Shown here: positions 18,421-27,475 of the stretch, in pieces
Numbering within the stretch: the stretch's first letter is position 1
Layout of the letters: every line of letters starts with the position of its first letter
Source: JAMZMI01 sp047632435
Lineage (GTDB): Bacteria; Bacteroidota; Bacteroidia; Cytophagales; Cyclobacteriaceae
NCBI GenBank assembly: GCA_047632435.1
Contig: JBLICU010000009.1
Location: 4,404-68,403 of the forward strand
Length of the DNA: 64,000 nucleotides
Direction: 5' to 3'
Notes under the pieces: model-generated
Seen by the model: only the letters and a program-made list of their open reading frames with translations
Told to the model about the DNA's origin: nothing
The model's database searches: none
Translations under genes and position numbers: made by a program

Positions 18421-19596
18421 TTATTTATTGTCAATAAGCCCTCTTCCGCTCTTTTTAATAAGTCCTTCCGAAGTTAGTTCCTTTGCTAAAACATCCAAAA
18501 TCCCATTAATAAATTGTTTGCTTTTAGGTGTTGAGTAAACTTTTGAAATTTCTAAAAACTCATTAATGGTCACTTTCACCGGTATACTATGAAACACCAT
18601 CATTTCCGCCAATGACATTCTCAATATGATGCGATCTGTAACAGCCACTCTGGATATGTCCCAATTTCGGGTGTGACTACTGATGATTTCGTCCAGTTCC
18701 TTTTCCTTTTTGACTGTTTCTTTGAATAATTTTTTGAAAAATCCAATATCGTCATCCTCATTGCGACTCACCTCTTTCATGACAAATGGATCATCTAATG
18801 ACGGTTCATATTCCTGAAAAGTTTTTACAACTAGGCTTTTTAAAATGGGCTGATTTTCTGACCAGTGCAAATCAACAGATGATAAAAAATCACCTATCAC
18901 CTCATTTTTGAAAATGAGTTTTTTATATAGATATATGATCGCCTCCTGGTGATCCTCCACTGTTGGGGTTTCCTTTCTTTGATAGGCTATCAAAAATTCA
19001 TCATTTTGTATGATGTCTTTGTACCATGATCTAATTTGTCCTAAATCATGCTCCCAACTCACCTTACGGGCAATCAAAAGATTATTGAATGCTTCAAATT
19101 TGGTGAGCGAATCAATCACCGGATTATCAATGAAGTGATTTTTCCAATAAGAAACCTTTGGAAGGTGTGCTTTTTCCTTTTTTTCCTTTTCTTGTTTTTC
19201 TATGTGGGATATTTCTACCGTTAATTGAACCAACTTAAGGTATATGTCTTCCAAGCCGTCCACATCCTTGATCATTGCTTGCTCTATGGCACGAAGCTCC
19301 TTGTCAAGTTCTGTATAATATTTGTTGATGTGGGATTGTACGTTTTCAGCTATATCATCTTCAATGTCTTCAGGCGCGCTGACTTTTCGCACGTTTAAAA
19401 ATTTGTGATAAAGCGCGGAAGCAGATTTTCTTCTGGCGGTGAAAATATCGACTTCAGAGAAATCATCCTTTGCCGCATCCATGTAGTAATGAGACTCTAG
19501 TTGCTCATTGATCACATTTTTGAGTGACTCTTGTGCCGTGAAATAACTATAAAGGGCCTGCATGGCCTTGACACGAAGAATCCGACGATTAAGCAT
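18421..19596 (-). CDS. nusB: transcription antitermination factor NusB (long form)
   Basis: 391 residues, against about 140 in E. coli; a long helical N-terminal half is normal for Bacteroidota NusB. The start MLNRRILRVKAMQALYSYF carries the N-terminal NusB-like helix, and the C-terminal domain has the diagnostic DRIILRMSLAEMM and VTINEFLEISKVYSTPKS..FINGILD. NusB with S10 binds the boxA sequence to prevent termination in rRNA operons. It is followed 11 bp later by ytxH and preceded 17 bp by the dehydrogenase gene. Confidence 0.93.
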   Translation of the reverse strand: MLNRRILRVKAMQALYSYFTAQESLKNVINEQLESHYYMDAAKDDFSEVDIFTARRKSASALYHKFLNVRKVSAPEDIEDDIAENVQSHINKYYTELDKELRAIEQAMIKDVDGLEDIYLKLVQLTVEISHIEKQEKEKKEKAHLPKVSYWKNHFIDNPVIDSLTKFEAFNNLLIARKVSWEHDLGQIRSWYKDIIQNDEFLIAYQRKETPTVEDHQEAIIYLYKKLIFKNEVIGDFLSSVDLHWSENQPILKSLVVKTFQEYEPSLDDPFVMKEVSRNEDDDIGFFKKLFKETVKKEKELDEIISSHTRNWDISRVAVTDRIILRMSLAEMMVFHSIPVKVTINEFLEISKVYSTPKSKQFINGILDVLAKELTSEGLIKKSGRGLIDNK

Positions 19597-19613
19597 TTAA
19601 TGAACGTTTTGGT

Positions 19614-20717
19614 TTAATAAGATTGTTTGATCTTGCCTACACTTTCAATTCTTTTCAGTGCTATCAGTAGCGCTGCTTGATGTGAGGTCGAATCATTTTT
19701 CTCGGCAAAGTTCAGAACATCTGTGCAAACATCATAAATTCTTTCGGTTTGCTCATAGACTTTTTCACGATTATAATTTCCCTGCTGCTCATAATACACG
19801 TTGGTGATGCCTCCAGAATTGATCAAAAAGTCCGGAGCATAGACAATTCCGCGTTCCTTTAATCTCAGTCCATCAAGCTTTTCATCATCGAGTTGATTGT
19901 TGGCAGCACCGGCTACAATCTGGCATTGGAGCTTATAAATGGTGTTTTCATTCAATGTAGCACCCAAAGCACATGGTGCATAGATATCCATCGGAAAGTC
20001 ATAAATTTCATCCGAAGGAACAACATGAATTTTAGCTCCGTGTTTTTTTACAACACTTTCTATTTTATCCTCAAAAATATCTGAAATAAAAACGACAGCA
20101 CCCTCCTCTACCAAATGATCAATCAAACAAGAACCGACATGACCGGCACCTTGAACGAGAACTCTTTTTCCTTTCAATGTGTCTGAACCATAAGCATATT
20201 TGGCACTGGCTTTCATGCCGGTGTAAACGCCAAAGGCCGTAACTGGGCTAGGATCACCAGAACCGCCCATGCTTTCAGGAATACCCGTAACAAACGGAGT
20301 TTCCATGCGGATATACTCCATATCACGAGAAGTCATGTTGACATCTTCAGCGGTCCAGTATTTGCCGTTAAGGCTATGCACAAACTTGCCAAATCGGCGC
20401 ATCAAAATTTCATCCTTGGTTTTTCGGGCATCACCAATTATCACCGCTTTGCCTCCGCCAATATTTAATCCCGCGATTGCGTTTTTGAAAGTCATGCCAC
20501 GAGACAGACGAAGGGCATCTTTGATGGCTGCCTCTTCTGACTCGTAGTTCCACATGCGTGTGCCTCCCATGGCTGGGCCCAACACGGTATTGTGAATGGC
20601 GATGATCGCCTTGAGACCTGTAGCTTCATCGTGACAAAATACGAGTTGCTCATGGTCCATTCGGGACATGGTTTCGAAAATATCAGTCTTCTGAACCTGG
20701 GGTATGGTATCTATCAT
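19614..20717 (-). CDS. Glu/Leu/Phe/Val dehydrogenase (leucine dehydrogenase type)
   Basis: 367 residues. N-terminal dimerisation domain with AIHNTVLGPAMGGTRMW and the catalytic lysine region AGLNIGGGKAVI, then a Rossmann domain with VLVQGAGHVGSCLIDHL. It deaminates branched-chain (or aromatic) L-amino acids to 2-oxo acids using NAD+. Length and motifs fit leucine or valine dehydrogenase better than glutamate dehydrogenase (usually over 400 residues). It is the first gene of the leftward run. A TATTTTTG box and a palindrome precede it (see 20752-20787). Confidence 0.88.
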   Translation of the reverse strand: MIDTIPQVQKTDIFETMSRMDHEQLVFCHDEATGLKAIIAIHNTVLGPAMGGTRMWNYESEEAAIKDALRLSRGMTFKNAIAGLNIGGGKAVIIGDARKTKDEILMRRFGKFVHSLNGKYWTAEDVNMTSRDMEYIRMETPFVTGIPESMGGSGDPSPVTAFGVYTGMKASAKYAYGSDTLKGKRVLVQGAGHVGSCLIDHLVEEGAVVFISDIFEDKIESVVKKHGAKIHVVPSDEIYDFPMDIYAPCALGATLNENTIYKLQCQIVAGAANNQLDDEKLDGLRLKERGIVYAPDFLINSGGITNVYYEQQGNYNREKVYEQTERIYDVCTDVLNFAEKNDSTSHQAALLIALKRIESVGKIKQSY

Positions 20718-20751
20718 GATATGATGTTAATTTGCTTTTTTATTGTTTGAA

Positions 20752-20770
20752 AAGGATTTTTAAAATCCTT
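20752..20770. promoter_or_regulatory. palindromic operator-like site in a divergent promoter region
   Basis: AAGGATTTT (20752-20760), one central T, AAAATCCTT (20762-20770): a perfect 9-bp inverted repeat between the leftward dehydrogenase (start 20717) and the rightward ABC exporter (start 20837). On the minus strand a TATTTTTG box ends at 20780, so the palindrome would sit across the transcription start and early leader of the dehydrogenase mRNA. It fits a repressor site or a small leader hairpin. Confidence 0.4.
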
Positions 20771-20779
20771 GTAACAGGT

Positions 20780-20787
20780 CAAAAATA
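20780..20787 (-). promoter_or_regulatory. predicted -7 box for the dehydrogenase gene
   Basis: TATTTTTG on the minus strand matches TAnnTTTG exactly. No clear TTG lies 17-23 nt upstream (TTA at 18 nt is the closest), so the promoter would be imperfect or activator-dependent. Leader of about 60 nt. Confidence 0.4.
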
Positions 20788-20836
20788 GTGGTTTTCATCC
20801 GAATAACTATTTACGGCGCAGATCGTTTTAACCCCA

Positions 20837-22633
20837 GTGAAAGACTTAGCACACCTCAATAAATATCTCTTAAAATACAAATGGCATTTGATTCTAGGGA
20901 CGATTTTCATAATCATCTCTAACTTCTTTGGCATAATCCCCGCTGTGGTTGTAAGATATTCTTTTGACCTGCTTCAAAATTCTTTTAAAATATATGATGC
21001 TTTTGATGGATTTGGGATCCAATCTGAGTCTTTGAAGATGATCACCTCTAGTTTGTTGATCCTTGGGGTGGTGATTTTGGTGTCCGCACTGCTGAAGGGA
21101 GTATTCATGTTTTTCATGAGACAGACCATCATCGTGATGTCCCGATTGGTAGAATTTGATCTAAAAAATGAGATCTATCACCACTACCAAACCTTGCCAC
21201 TGAGTTTCTACAGAAGAAACAACACTGGAGATTTGATGGCGAGGATTTCTGAAGATGTAAGTAAGGTTCGGATGTACATCGGTCCGGCAATTATGTATGG
21301 TGTAAGTATGGTCACTCTGTTTGCGATGGTCATTCCGTACATGATCTACATCAATCCTACGCTGACATTTTATTCTCTTTTACCACTTCCATTGCTTTCT
21401 GTGAGTATCTATTTTGTCAATAACATTATCAACAAAAGATCTGAGGAAATACAGCAAAGTTTATCAGGCCTTTCCACGTTTGTGCAGGAGGCTTTTTCCG
21501 GGATCAGGGTCATTAAATCATTCGTTCGTGAGGAAGACATGTACAATGAGTTTGAAAAAGCTAGCGATGACTACAAAGACAAATCATTGAAGCTGGCATT
21601 CGTTCAGGCATTGTTTTTCCCGTTGATCATGGGGCTGATCGGTTTGAGCGTGATTATCACCGTTTATGTGGGTTCTGTTGAGGTATTCAATGGAGCAGTG
21701 AGTACAGGAAATATTGCCGAGTTTATCATTTATGTGAATATGCTTACCTGGCCAGTAACATCTCTTGGGTGGATTACGAGTATCATCCAGCGGGCAGCAG
21801 CATCCCAAAGAAGAATCAATGAATTCTTGCAAACGAAAAATGAAATCGTTTCTATTGAAAATATTCATGCCGAAATCAAAGGAAAAATTTCCTTTGATAA
21901 TGTCTCCTTTACTTATCCAGATTCAGGAATTGACGCATTAAAAAACATCACATTCGAAGTAAATCCTGATGAATCCATTGCGATCATAGGAACGACAGGA
22001 TCGGGTAAGTCCACAATTGCAAATCTGATCTGTCGCATGTATGATGTGGATACGGGAAGCGTTCGGATTGATGATATAAATATAGTCAAATACAGCCTTG
22101 ACAGTATTCGTGGACAGATTGGTTATGTGCCTCAAGATGTGTTTCTCTTTTCGGATACTATTGCTGAAAACATTGCTTTCGGCTTAAATGATCTGGATGA
22201 AAATGAAATAAAACAAGCGGCTGCCGATGCAGATTTACTTGAAAACATAGACAGATTCCCCAATGGATTTGAAACCAGAGTGGGCGAGCGAGGCATCAGT
22301 CTCTCGGGCGGGCAAAAACAGCGGGTTTCGATAGCCAGGGCCATTGCCCGAAAACCGAAAATTCTGATTCTGGATGACGCACTATCTGCTGTTGACACGA
22401 AAACGGAAAACACCATACTCAACGCCATGGCCAGAATCATGAAAAATCGTACTTCTGTGATTATTTCTCATAGGGTATCTTCTGCTAAACTGGCTGATAA
22501 AATTATTGTTTTGGACGATGGATACATGGTAGAGCAGGGAACTCACGAATCCCTATTAGCTTCGGGTGGCGTTTATAAAGAACTTCACGACAAGCAGCTT
22601 CAAGGCGATTCGGAGCAGGTAGATGCCCTTTAG
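20837..22633 (+). CDS. ABC exporter, fused membrane and ATPase domains
   Basis: 598 residues from a GTG; no ATG is available nearby upstream. Six membrane helices (residues 15-320) are followed by an ATPase domain with Walker A GTTGSGKST (Lys391), Q-loop YVPQDVFLFSD, signature SLSGGQKQR, Walker B ILILDDALSAVD and the H-loop ISHRVSS. It is an MsbA/BmrA/MdlB-type half-transporter that exports lipid or drug-like substrates as a dimer; substrate unknown. A second exporter of the same class lies at 36248, so they could pair, but they are 14 kb apart. Confidence 0.9.
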   Translation: MKDLAHLNKYLLKYKWHLILGTIFIIISNFFGIIPAVVVRYSFDLLQNSFKIYDAFDGFGIQSESLKMITSSLLILGVVILVSALLKGVFMFFMRQTIIVMSRLVEFDLKNEIYHHYQTLPLSFYRRNNTGDLMARISEDVSKVRMYIGPAIMYGVSMVTLFAMVIPYMIYINPTLTFYSLLPLPLLSVSIYFVNNIINKRSEEIQQSLSGLSTFVQEAFSGIRVIKSFVREEDMYNEFEKASDDYKDKSLKLAFVQALFFPLIMGLIGLSVIITVYVGSVEVFNGAVSTGNIAEFIIYVNMLTWPVTSLGWITSIIQRAAASQRRINEFLQTKNEIVSIENIHAEIKGKISFDNVSFTYPDSGIDALKNITFEVNPDESIAIIGTTGSGKSTIANLICRMYDVDTGSVRIDDINIVKYSLDSIRGQIGYVPQDVFLFSDTIAENIAFGLNDLDENEIKQAAADADLLENIDRFPNGFETRVGERGISLSGGQKQRVSIARAIARKPKILILDDALSAVDTKTENTILNAMARIMKNRTSVIISHRVSSAKLADKIIVLDDGYMVEQGTHESLLASGGVYKELHDKQLQGDSEQVDAL

Positions 22634-22771
22634 TGGAAAAGTGTGTTGAAGGTAGGTTTAGCATAAATGGTATTTGGTAACTACTTTGAGCTCCATTTGC
22701 ATCTTTATTCTTTCTACTGATAACTGGGTATTTGAAAAAATTAACACATTGATACATCTCATTTGCGGATT

Positions 22772-23818
22772 ATGAAAATCATCAACGCAGCTCTACTTTC
22801 TTATGGCATGTCAGGCCAGGTATTCCATGCCCCTTTTTTAAATCTTCATCCCGGATTTAATCTCCTTGGCTCGTGGGAACGCTCTAAAAAATGGATTCAA
22901 ATGGATTATCCCTCAACGCGTAGTTACCAAAGTTTGGAAGATGTACTTGCTGATGATCAGGTAGAACTGGTGATTGTAAACACACCAACCTACAGCCACT
23001 ATGAATATGCCAAAAAAGCATTGGAAGCCGGCAAGCATGTAGTAGTAGAAAAAGCATTTACGACAACCACCGATGAAGCCATGGAACTACGTGACCTGGC
23101 CAAAGCGAAAAACCTGAAACTTGCTGTTTTTCAAAACCGGAGATGGGACAGTGATTTTAAAACGGTGAAAGAAGTGGTGGACAAAGGAATGATTGGTGAA
23201 GTGGTGGAGGCAACCATCGGATTTATGAGGTACAGTCCAGCCCTCAGCCCCAAAACCCATAAAGAAAAACCAAGCCCCGGTGCAGGTATCATCAAAGATT
23301 TGGGGGCACATGTGATCGATCAGGCTTTGTGCTTGTTTGGCATGCCAAAATCTGTATTTGCAGATATTGGCATAACCCGAGCACATTCCGAAGTTGATGA
23401 TTATTTTGACATACTGCTCAGTTATGATCAGGCCCATGTACACGTAAAAGGGGGATATTTTTATAGAGAACCTGGGCCATCTTTCGTGATTCATGGTACC
23501 AAAGGCAGTTTTCTGAAATCGCGTGCCGATGTGCAGGAAGATCAACTAAAGGCCGGTAAGAGACCGAGCGATCAAGGGTATGGCATAGAGCCTGTGTCGG
23601 AAGAAGGATTGTTGCATACGGAAAAGAACGGGAAACTGATCTGGGAGAAAATCAAAACACACAAAGGAGACTACATGGCCTATTATGAAGGTGTGTATCA
23701 GTCCATCGCCAATGATGGGGTAGAACCCGTAACCTCTCAGGAAGGCGTTAATTCCATGAAAGTGATAGAAGCTGCTTTCGAGAGTGCAACTAAAGGTGTG
23801 CGTGTGGTTATTTCATAG
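22772..23818 (+). CDS. Gfo/Idh/MocA family oxidoreductase (YdgJ-like)
   Basis: 348 residues from the ATG at 22772; a TTG three codons upstream is less likely. An N-terminal Rossmann region (IINAALLSYGMSGQVFHAPF) is followed by NTPTYSHYEYAKKALEAGKH and the Gfo/Idh C-terminal domain with EKAFTTT (the EKP-type lysine) and GAGIIKDLGAHVIDQAL. The FHAP motif near the nucleotide site is typical of the YdgJ/IolU branch of NAD(P)-dependent sugar or inositol dehydrogenases. Substrate not predictable. It stands alone between the exporter and the zinc-ribbon gene. Confidence 0.88.
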   Translation: MKIINAALLSYGMSGQVFHAPFLNLHPGFNLLGSWERSKKWIQMDYPSTRSYQSLEDVLADDQVELVIVNTPTYSHYEYAKKALEAGKHVVVEKAFTTTTDEAMELRDLAKAKNLKLAVFQNRRWDSDFKTVKEVVDKGMIGEVVEATIGFMRYSPALSPKTHKEKPSPGAGIIKDLGAHVIDQALCLFGMPKSVFADIGITRAHSEVDDYFDILLSYDQAHVHVKGGYFYREPGPSFVIHGTKGSFLKSRADVQEDQLKAGKRPSDQGYGIEPVSEEGLLHTEKNGKLIWEKIKTHKGDYMAYYEGVYQSIANDGVEPVTSQEGVNSMKVIEAAFESATKGVRVVIS

Positions 23819-23941
23819 ACCGTGCTACATCAGGTTTGCAAATAGGTGATTAAATTACATGGAAGAGGGTATGTGAAAAATTTTTACATGTACTGTTGTT
23901 TTAGAGAATTGAATGCATTACATAACCAAACTACTAGAACT

Positions 23942-24436
23942 ATGGCACTCATAAAATGTCCTGAATGCGAAAAGGAGATTAGCGATAAGGCTAATTCTTG
24001 TCCTAATTGCGGTTACGAACTGAACCCAAAACCAAAAGAGTTGAAAGAACCTCCAAAGCATAAAAATGATGGGAGCGGTTGTGGCACATGGATCGTTGTA
24101 ATTGGTGTTATCTTTTTAATCCTTTATTTGATTGGTTCTTTCAGTGATGATAACTCAAGTTCAAACTCACCAAGTGGGTCAACAAACAAATTCCTAGCCT
24201 ACACCTATGCCGAAGACTTTGTAAAGAAAAAGCTTAAATCACCTGGAACAGCTGAATTCCCAGGAACATTTGAGAAAGCTGATCACATTACTGAACTTAG
24301 ATATAATAAATACAAAATTGTATCATGGGTCGATAGTCAGAACGGATTTGGAGCTATGATAAGAACAAATTTTTCATGTATAATTGAGTTTAACGGAAAT
24401 GAAGTAAGTTGTAATGAACTGCAGTTTTACGACTAA
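23942..24436 (+). CDS. zinc-ribbon membrane protein
   Basis: 164 residues, start at the ATG at 23942 just before the zinc ribbon CPECEKEISDKANSCPNCGY. A glycine-rich linker and one membrane helix (GTWIVVIGVIFLILYLIGSF) follow, then a C-terminal domain with AEDFVKKKLKSPGTAEFPGT and KIVSWVDSQNGFGAMIR. This ribbon-helix-domain layout recurs widely in bacteria and has no assigned function. The stop overlaps the stop of the convergent gene by 4 bp (CTAA). Confidence 0.75.
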   Translation: MALIKCPECEKEISDKANSCPNCGYELNPKPKELKEPPKHKNDGSGCGTWIVVIGVIFLILYLIGSFSDDNSSSNSPSGSTNKFLAYTYAEDFVKKKLKSPGTAEFPGTFEKADHITELRYNKYKIVSWVDSQNGFGAMIRTNFSCIIEFNGNEVSCNELQFYD

Positions 24437-24912
24437 ACACAGATAGAAAAATTTAGAAAATCGAATGCCTTAAGTAATGAGAATAGGGCAATAAATGTGG
24501 AACCAACACTGATCCATATTGCAATTCTCGTTATTCGATCCTTAACATATGATTCTTCGAAGGAACGCCCAGATTGGTAATGGTTTACTCCTTTAACTGT
24601 AAGCCCATATTCTTCATGACAAGGTGCACCCTCAATGATGAACCCTTTGATGATTAGGTCAATCAGTACATTCCTGAATACAATAGGATGAAAATTCAAA
24701 TCTCGATGTTTAAGTCTATTCATCAGGTCCTTTTCAAGTAATACCCGATTTTCATTTTCATATAATCTGACGAACTTTTTCTCCATTGGCCCGAACCACA
24801 TTTTCCGATTTTCAATTGAAATCTCTTGTCTCTGAAATATCTTTTCGAACCCAGTAACAAAAATGTGATCAATAACAGTGTCCTTTAATCGCTCTTTTAA
24901 CCTTTTTCTCAT
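24433..24912 (-). CDS. membrane-anchored protein of unknown function
   Basis: 159 residues, ATG at 24910-24912. The N-terminal 120 residues look like a small winged-helix-type domain (KDLMNRLKHRDLNFHPIVFR, DLIIKGFIIEG...YGLTVKG), followed by one C-terminal membrane helix (IAIWISVGSTFIALFSLL). I do not recognise the family; a tail-anchored regulator or effector is possible. It overlaps the stop of the zinc-ribbon gene. Confidence 0.6.
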   Translation of the reverse strand: MRKRLKERLKDTVIDHIFVTGFEKIFQRQEISIENRKMWFGPMEKKFVRLYENENRVLLEKDLMNRLKHRDLNFHPIVFRNVLIDLIIKGFIIEGAPCHEEYGLTVKGVNHYQSGRSFEESYVKDRITRIAIWISVGSTFIALFSLLKAFDFLNFSICV

Positions 24913-24993
24913 AAGAACAAATTAAGAATATTTAAATGAACCACTCTCCTAAAGTCATCAAACATGCATGAAGCAATTAAGATTCCACCAATT

Positions 24994-25128
24994 TTAGTGC
25001 AAAAAACCTGCTAATTTTCGCTGTTTAAAGGACTGAACTTTATACTTTTTTAGCATTTCAAAAATCGCTTGTGGCTTGCGGCAACCTGAACCGTTATTAA
25101 TTAGAGTCAGAATAGCTACTTTTACCAT
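24994..25128 (-). CDS. possible 44-residue small protein
   Basis: An ATG-to-TAA frame in the 288-bp gap 24913-25200: MVKVAILTLINNGSGCRKPQ..., continuing with a basic amphipathic segment (IFEMLKKYKVQSFKQRKLAG). No signal peptide and no matched promoter. Amino-acid composition looks coding (lysine-rich, mixed hydrophobics) but the frame is short enough to arise by chance. It could also be a remnant of a larger gene. Confidence 0.3.
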   Translation of the reverse strand: MVKVAILTLINNGSGCRKPQAIFEMLKKYKVQSFKQRKLAGFLH

Positions 25129-25200
25129 TATTTACTAAGTTAAGATCACACGGAAATTTATCTAAGTCATATTGGCTGGATACTCACTTATAATAAAACT

Positions 25201-25656
25201 ATGATGTTCAAGCTAATTTCAATTCTTCTTCTTGTTCTCTTTACTTTCGGTTGTAACCAAACCACCAAGGAATCTTCAACTTTAACGAAAGTCAAAATTC
25301 CTATCGAACCTATGATCATCGAAAAACCTGAACCAGAAATTTTCGCAACAAATGAACAAATCGCAAAAGCAGCCATTTCCGCACTTTTCTATCAACCTAC
25401 GAACATAATGTCAGCTAGTACAGATGGAGATATTATTTTGGTAAGCTATGCTAGACCGGATGATGGAAAAAAATTCGACTATAAGGTTCTGATAGCGAAT
25501 AATAATATCAGTTGGGGCAATTCAGTTGGCAAATGGAGGGATTCTACCTATGATGAGAAACTATCTTATTCGGTTACTAGACAAGAACTTATTATAACAA
25601 CAACTTACGACGATGGATCTAAATCTCAAGAAAGATTTAATATTGAAGACCTTTAA
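25201..25656 (+). CDS. small lipoprotein of unknown function
   Basis: 151 residues. Lipoprotein signal with lipobox LLVLFTFGC, then a threonine/serine-rich linker and a beta-rich domain (DGDIILVSYARPDDGKKFDY, YSVTRQELIITTTYDDGS). No known family recognised. Followed 82 bp later by another small gene on the same strand; no clear promoter seen. Confidence 0.65.
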   Translation: MMFKLISILLLVLFTFGCNQTTKESSTLTKVKIPIEPMIIEKPEPEIFATNEQIAKAAISALFYQPTNIMSASTDGDIILVSYARPDDGKKFDYKVLIANNNISWGNSVGKWRDSTYDEKLSYSVTRQELIITTTYDDGSKSQERFNIEDL

Positions 25657-25738
25657 AATCTAATAATACTCACCAGAACAAATCTTTTAACTTTATATAA
25701 AAACTGAGCTGGACGCTATTAATGCCACCCTAAATAAT

Positions 25739-26098
25739 ATGAAGAAAATCATTCTGATCGGACTGACGTTGCTTGGGTTGGCGATTTTAGGCTATTATCA
25801 GTATGGTCTTTTTACTGACATCAACTATTTCAAAGCAAGAAGTGATATAAGTAATGGCAAAATTCAAATTTTAACTTATGGATTACCTTATCTTCCTGAT
25901 AGCCTTGTTAACCTAGTTGCCAGCAAATATGGCTTTCAATATAAGATTGTAGCAGGTTGCGAGGTACATCCAAGGCTAATCAATCAAGTGGACTCATATA
26001 ACTCTGCTGTTGAATCTTATTTGGACAAATTGAATGGATATGGTTGGCTCGATAAGTTCACAAAAGAATTAGACGACATGTACTTGAAGGGAAACTAA
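25739..26098 (+). CDS. small membrane-anchored protein of unknown function
   Basis: 119 residues. One N-terminal hydrophobic segment (IILIGLTLLGLAILGYYQYG) acts as anchor or signal. The rest is a soluble domain with KARSDISNGKIQILTYGLP and a single cysteine (VAGCEVHP) near a tyrosine-rich region. Resembles short exported Bacteroidota proteins, without a named family. A TAACTTTA element upstream is only a partial -7 match. Confidence 0.6.
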   Translation: MKKIILIGLTLLGLAILGYYQYGLFTDINYFKARSDISNGKIQILTYGLPYLPDSLVNLVASKYGFQYKIVAGCEVHPRLINQVDSYNSAVESYLDKLNGYGWLDKFTKELDDMYLKGN

Positions 26099-26354
26099 AC
26101 ACCATATCATTAGGCGGTCGTTGTAATATTCTATTTTGTCAGAATAGCTTCAAAGCTCAAATCAAAAATCTACCTACTCAGACCATTAAAAAAATTGCAA
26201 TTTTAATTGTCAAAGGCAAAATAGCCAGTAACGCCGACATTTATGTTGCTGCTTCCTGACATGAAATAAATCAAAAAATATTTCCTCCAAGCCACTATCA
26301 AAGCGCATAAAAATATCCATGGAATAGATTAAGTTGCTGCGAAATCCATAACCC

Positions 26355-27305
26355 ATGAAAAGACTGCCCATCCTGCTCATAGCCATCATTTCGAGTAGTC
26401 TGCTACTCATATCATGTGGAAGTGATTCCGAACCTAAATCTAAAGATTCCGATGGAGATGGTGTCGTAGACAATGTGGATGAATGTGCTGATACACCAAT
26501 TGGCGAAATAGTCGATTTGAATGGTTGTTCTCAGTCGCAAATTGATTCGGATGAAGATGGAGTTGCTGATGACAGAGACAATTGTTCTGATACCCCAACC
26601 GGAGAGTCTGCGGATTCAAGCGGTTGTTCACTATCGCAATTGGATTCCGATGAAGATGGAGTTGCTGACGACAAAGACAATTGCCCTGGTACACCAGCAG
26701 GGGAAACGGTAGACGCTAATGGATGTTTATTGCCAACTGATGTTACCAACCCGATAACCGGAAGAACCTGGATGGACCGAAACTTAGGCGCCAGCCAAGT
26801 GGCTACAAGCAGCACAGATGCTGCTTCGTATGGTTATTTATACCAATGGGGCAGAGGATCCGATGGGCATCAACTAAGAACATCCACTACCACGTCCTCT
26901 CTGTCAAGTACAGATGTACCAGGTAACGCCAATTTTATTTTGGCCCCTGATTTTCCTAACGACTGGAGAAGTCCACAAAAAAATAATTTATGGCAAGGAT
27001 TGAATGGAACAAATAACCCATGCCCAGCAGGTTATAGAATCCCATCAGAGACAGAATGGAATCAAGAACGCAATAGTTGGATCAACTTCAATCATGTTGG
27101 TGCCTTCGCTTCAGTGCTTAAATTACCTATGGCCGGCTTGCGAGAAGAGACTGGCTTGCTCTCTTATGTCGGGAATACAGGCGCTTACTGGTCTACCACT
27201 CTTGACGGAAGTTACAACCGCACCATGATTTTCTATGATGACGATAACTTGATGGTGGACTACTATCGTGGATACGGATGTTGCGTTCGCTGCATTAAGG
27301 AATAA
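26355..27305 (+). CDS. lipoprotein with thrombospondin type-3 repeats and FISUMP domain
   Basis: 316 residues. Lipobox LLLISC. Residues about 31-129 are three 33-residue calcium-binding type-3 repeats (DSDEDGVADDKDNCPGTPAG and variants). The C-terminal part begins TGRTWMDRNLGASQVATSS and includes CPAGYRIPSETEW and a closing GCCVRCIKE, the Fibrobacter succinogenes major paralogous (FISUMP) domain. Such proteins are surface lipoproteins, often multi-copy in Bacteroidota, role unknown. Cysteines at both ends of the domain suggest disulfides. Confidence 0.82.
   Translation: MKRLPILLIAIISSSLLLISCGSDSEPKSKDSDGDGVVDNVDECADTPIGEIVDLNGCSQSQIDSDEDGVADDRDNCSDTPTGESADSSGCSLSQLDSDEDGVADDKDNCPGTPAGETVDANGCLLPTDVTNPITGRTWMDRNLGASQVATSSTDAASYGYLYQWGRGSDGHQLRTSTTTSSLSSTDVPGNANFILAPDFPNDWRSPQKNNLWQGLNGTNNPCPAGYRIPSETEWNQERNSWINFNHVGAFASVLKLPMAGLREETGLLSYVGNTGAYWSTTLDGSYNRTMIFYDDDNLMVDYYRGYGCCVRCIKE
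26445..26741 (+). repeat. three 99-bp tandem repeats encoding type-3 repeats
   Basis: Units start at 26445, 26544 and 26643, each beginning GATTC(C/G)GATG and spaced exactly 99 bp (33 codons). The second and third units are more alike at DNA level (ATGAAGATGGAGTTGCTGA shared), suggesting a more recent duplication between them. Confidence 0.8.
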
Positions 27306-27475
27306 TCACTGACCTCACAATCATATGATTCTACCTTTATCAAGTGACTGGTTATGTTTTATCTAGCAGGTCAAATATTGTCCTAGGTTAATCAAAAGGG
27401 TATATAATCATATGGCCTAATTTGGCTTTTAAGCTGTCTCCATATTTTAAGAGGTGACACTATCAGATCTAAGTC

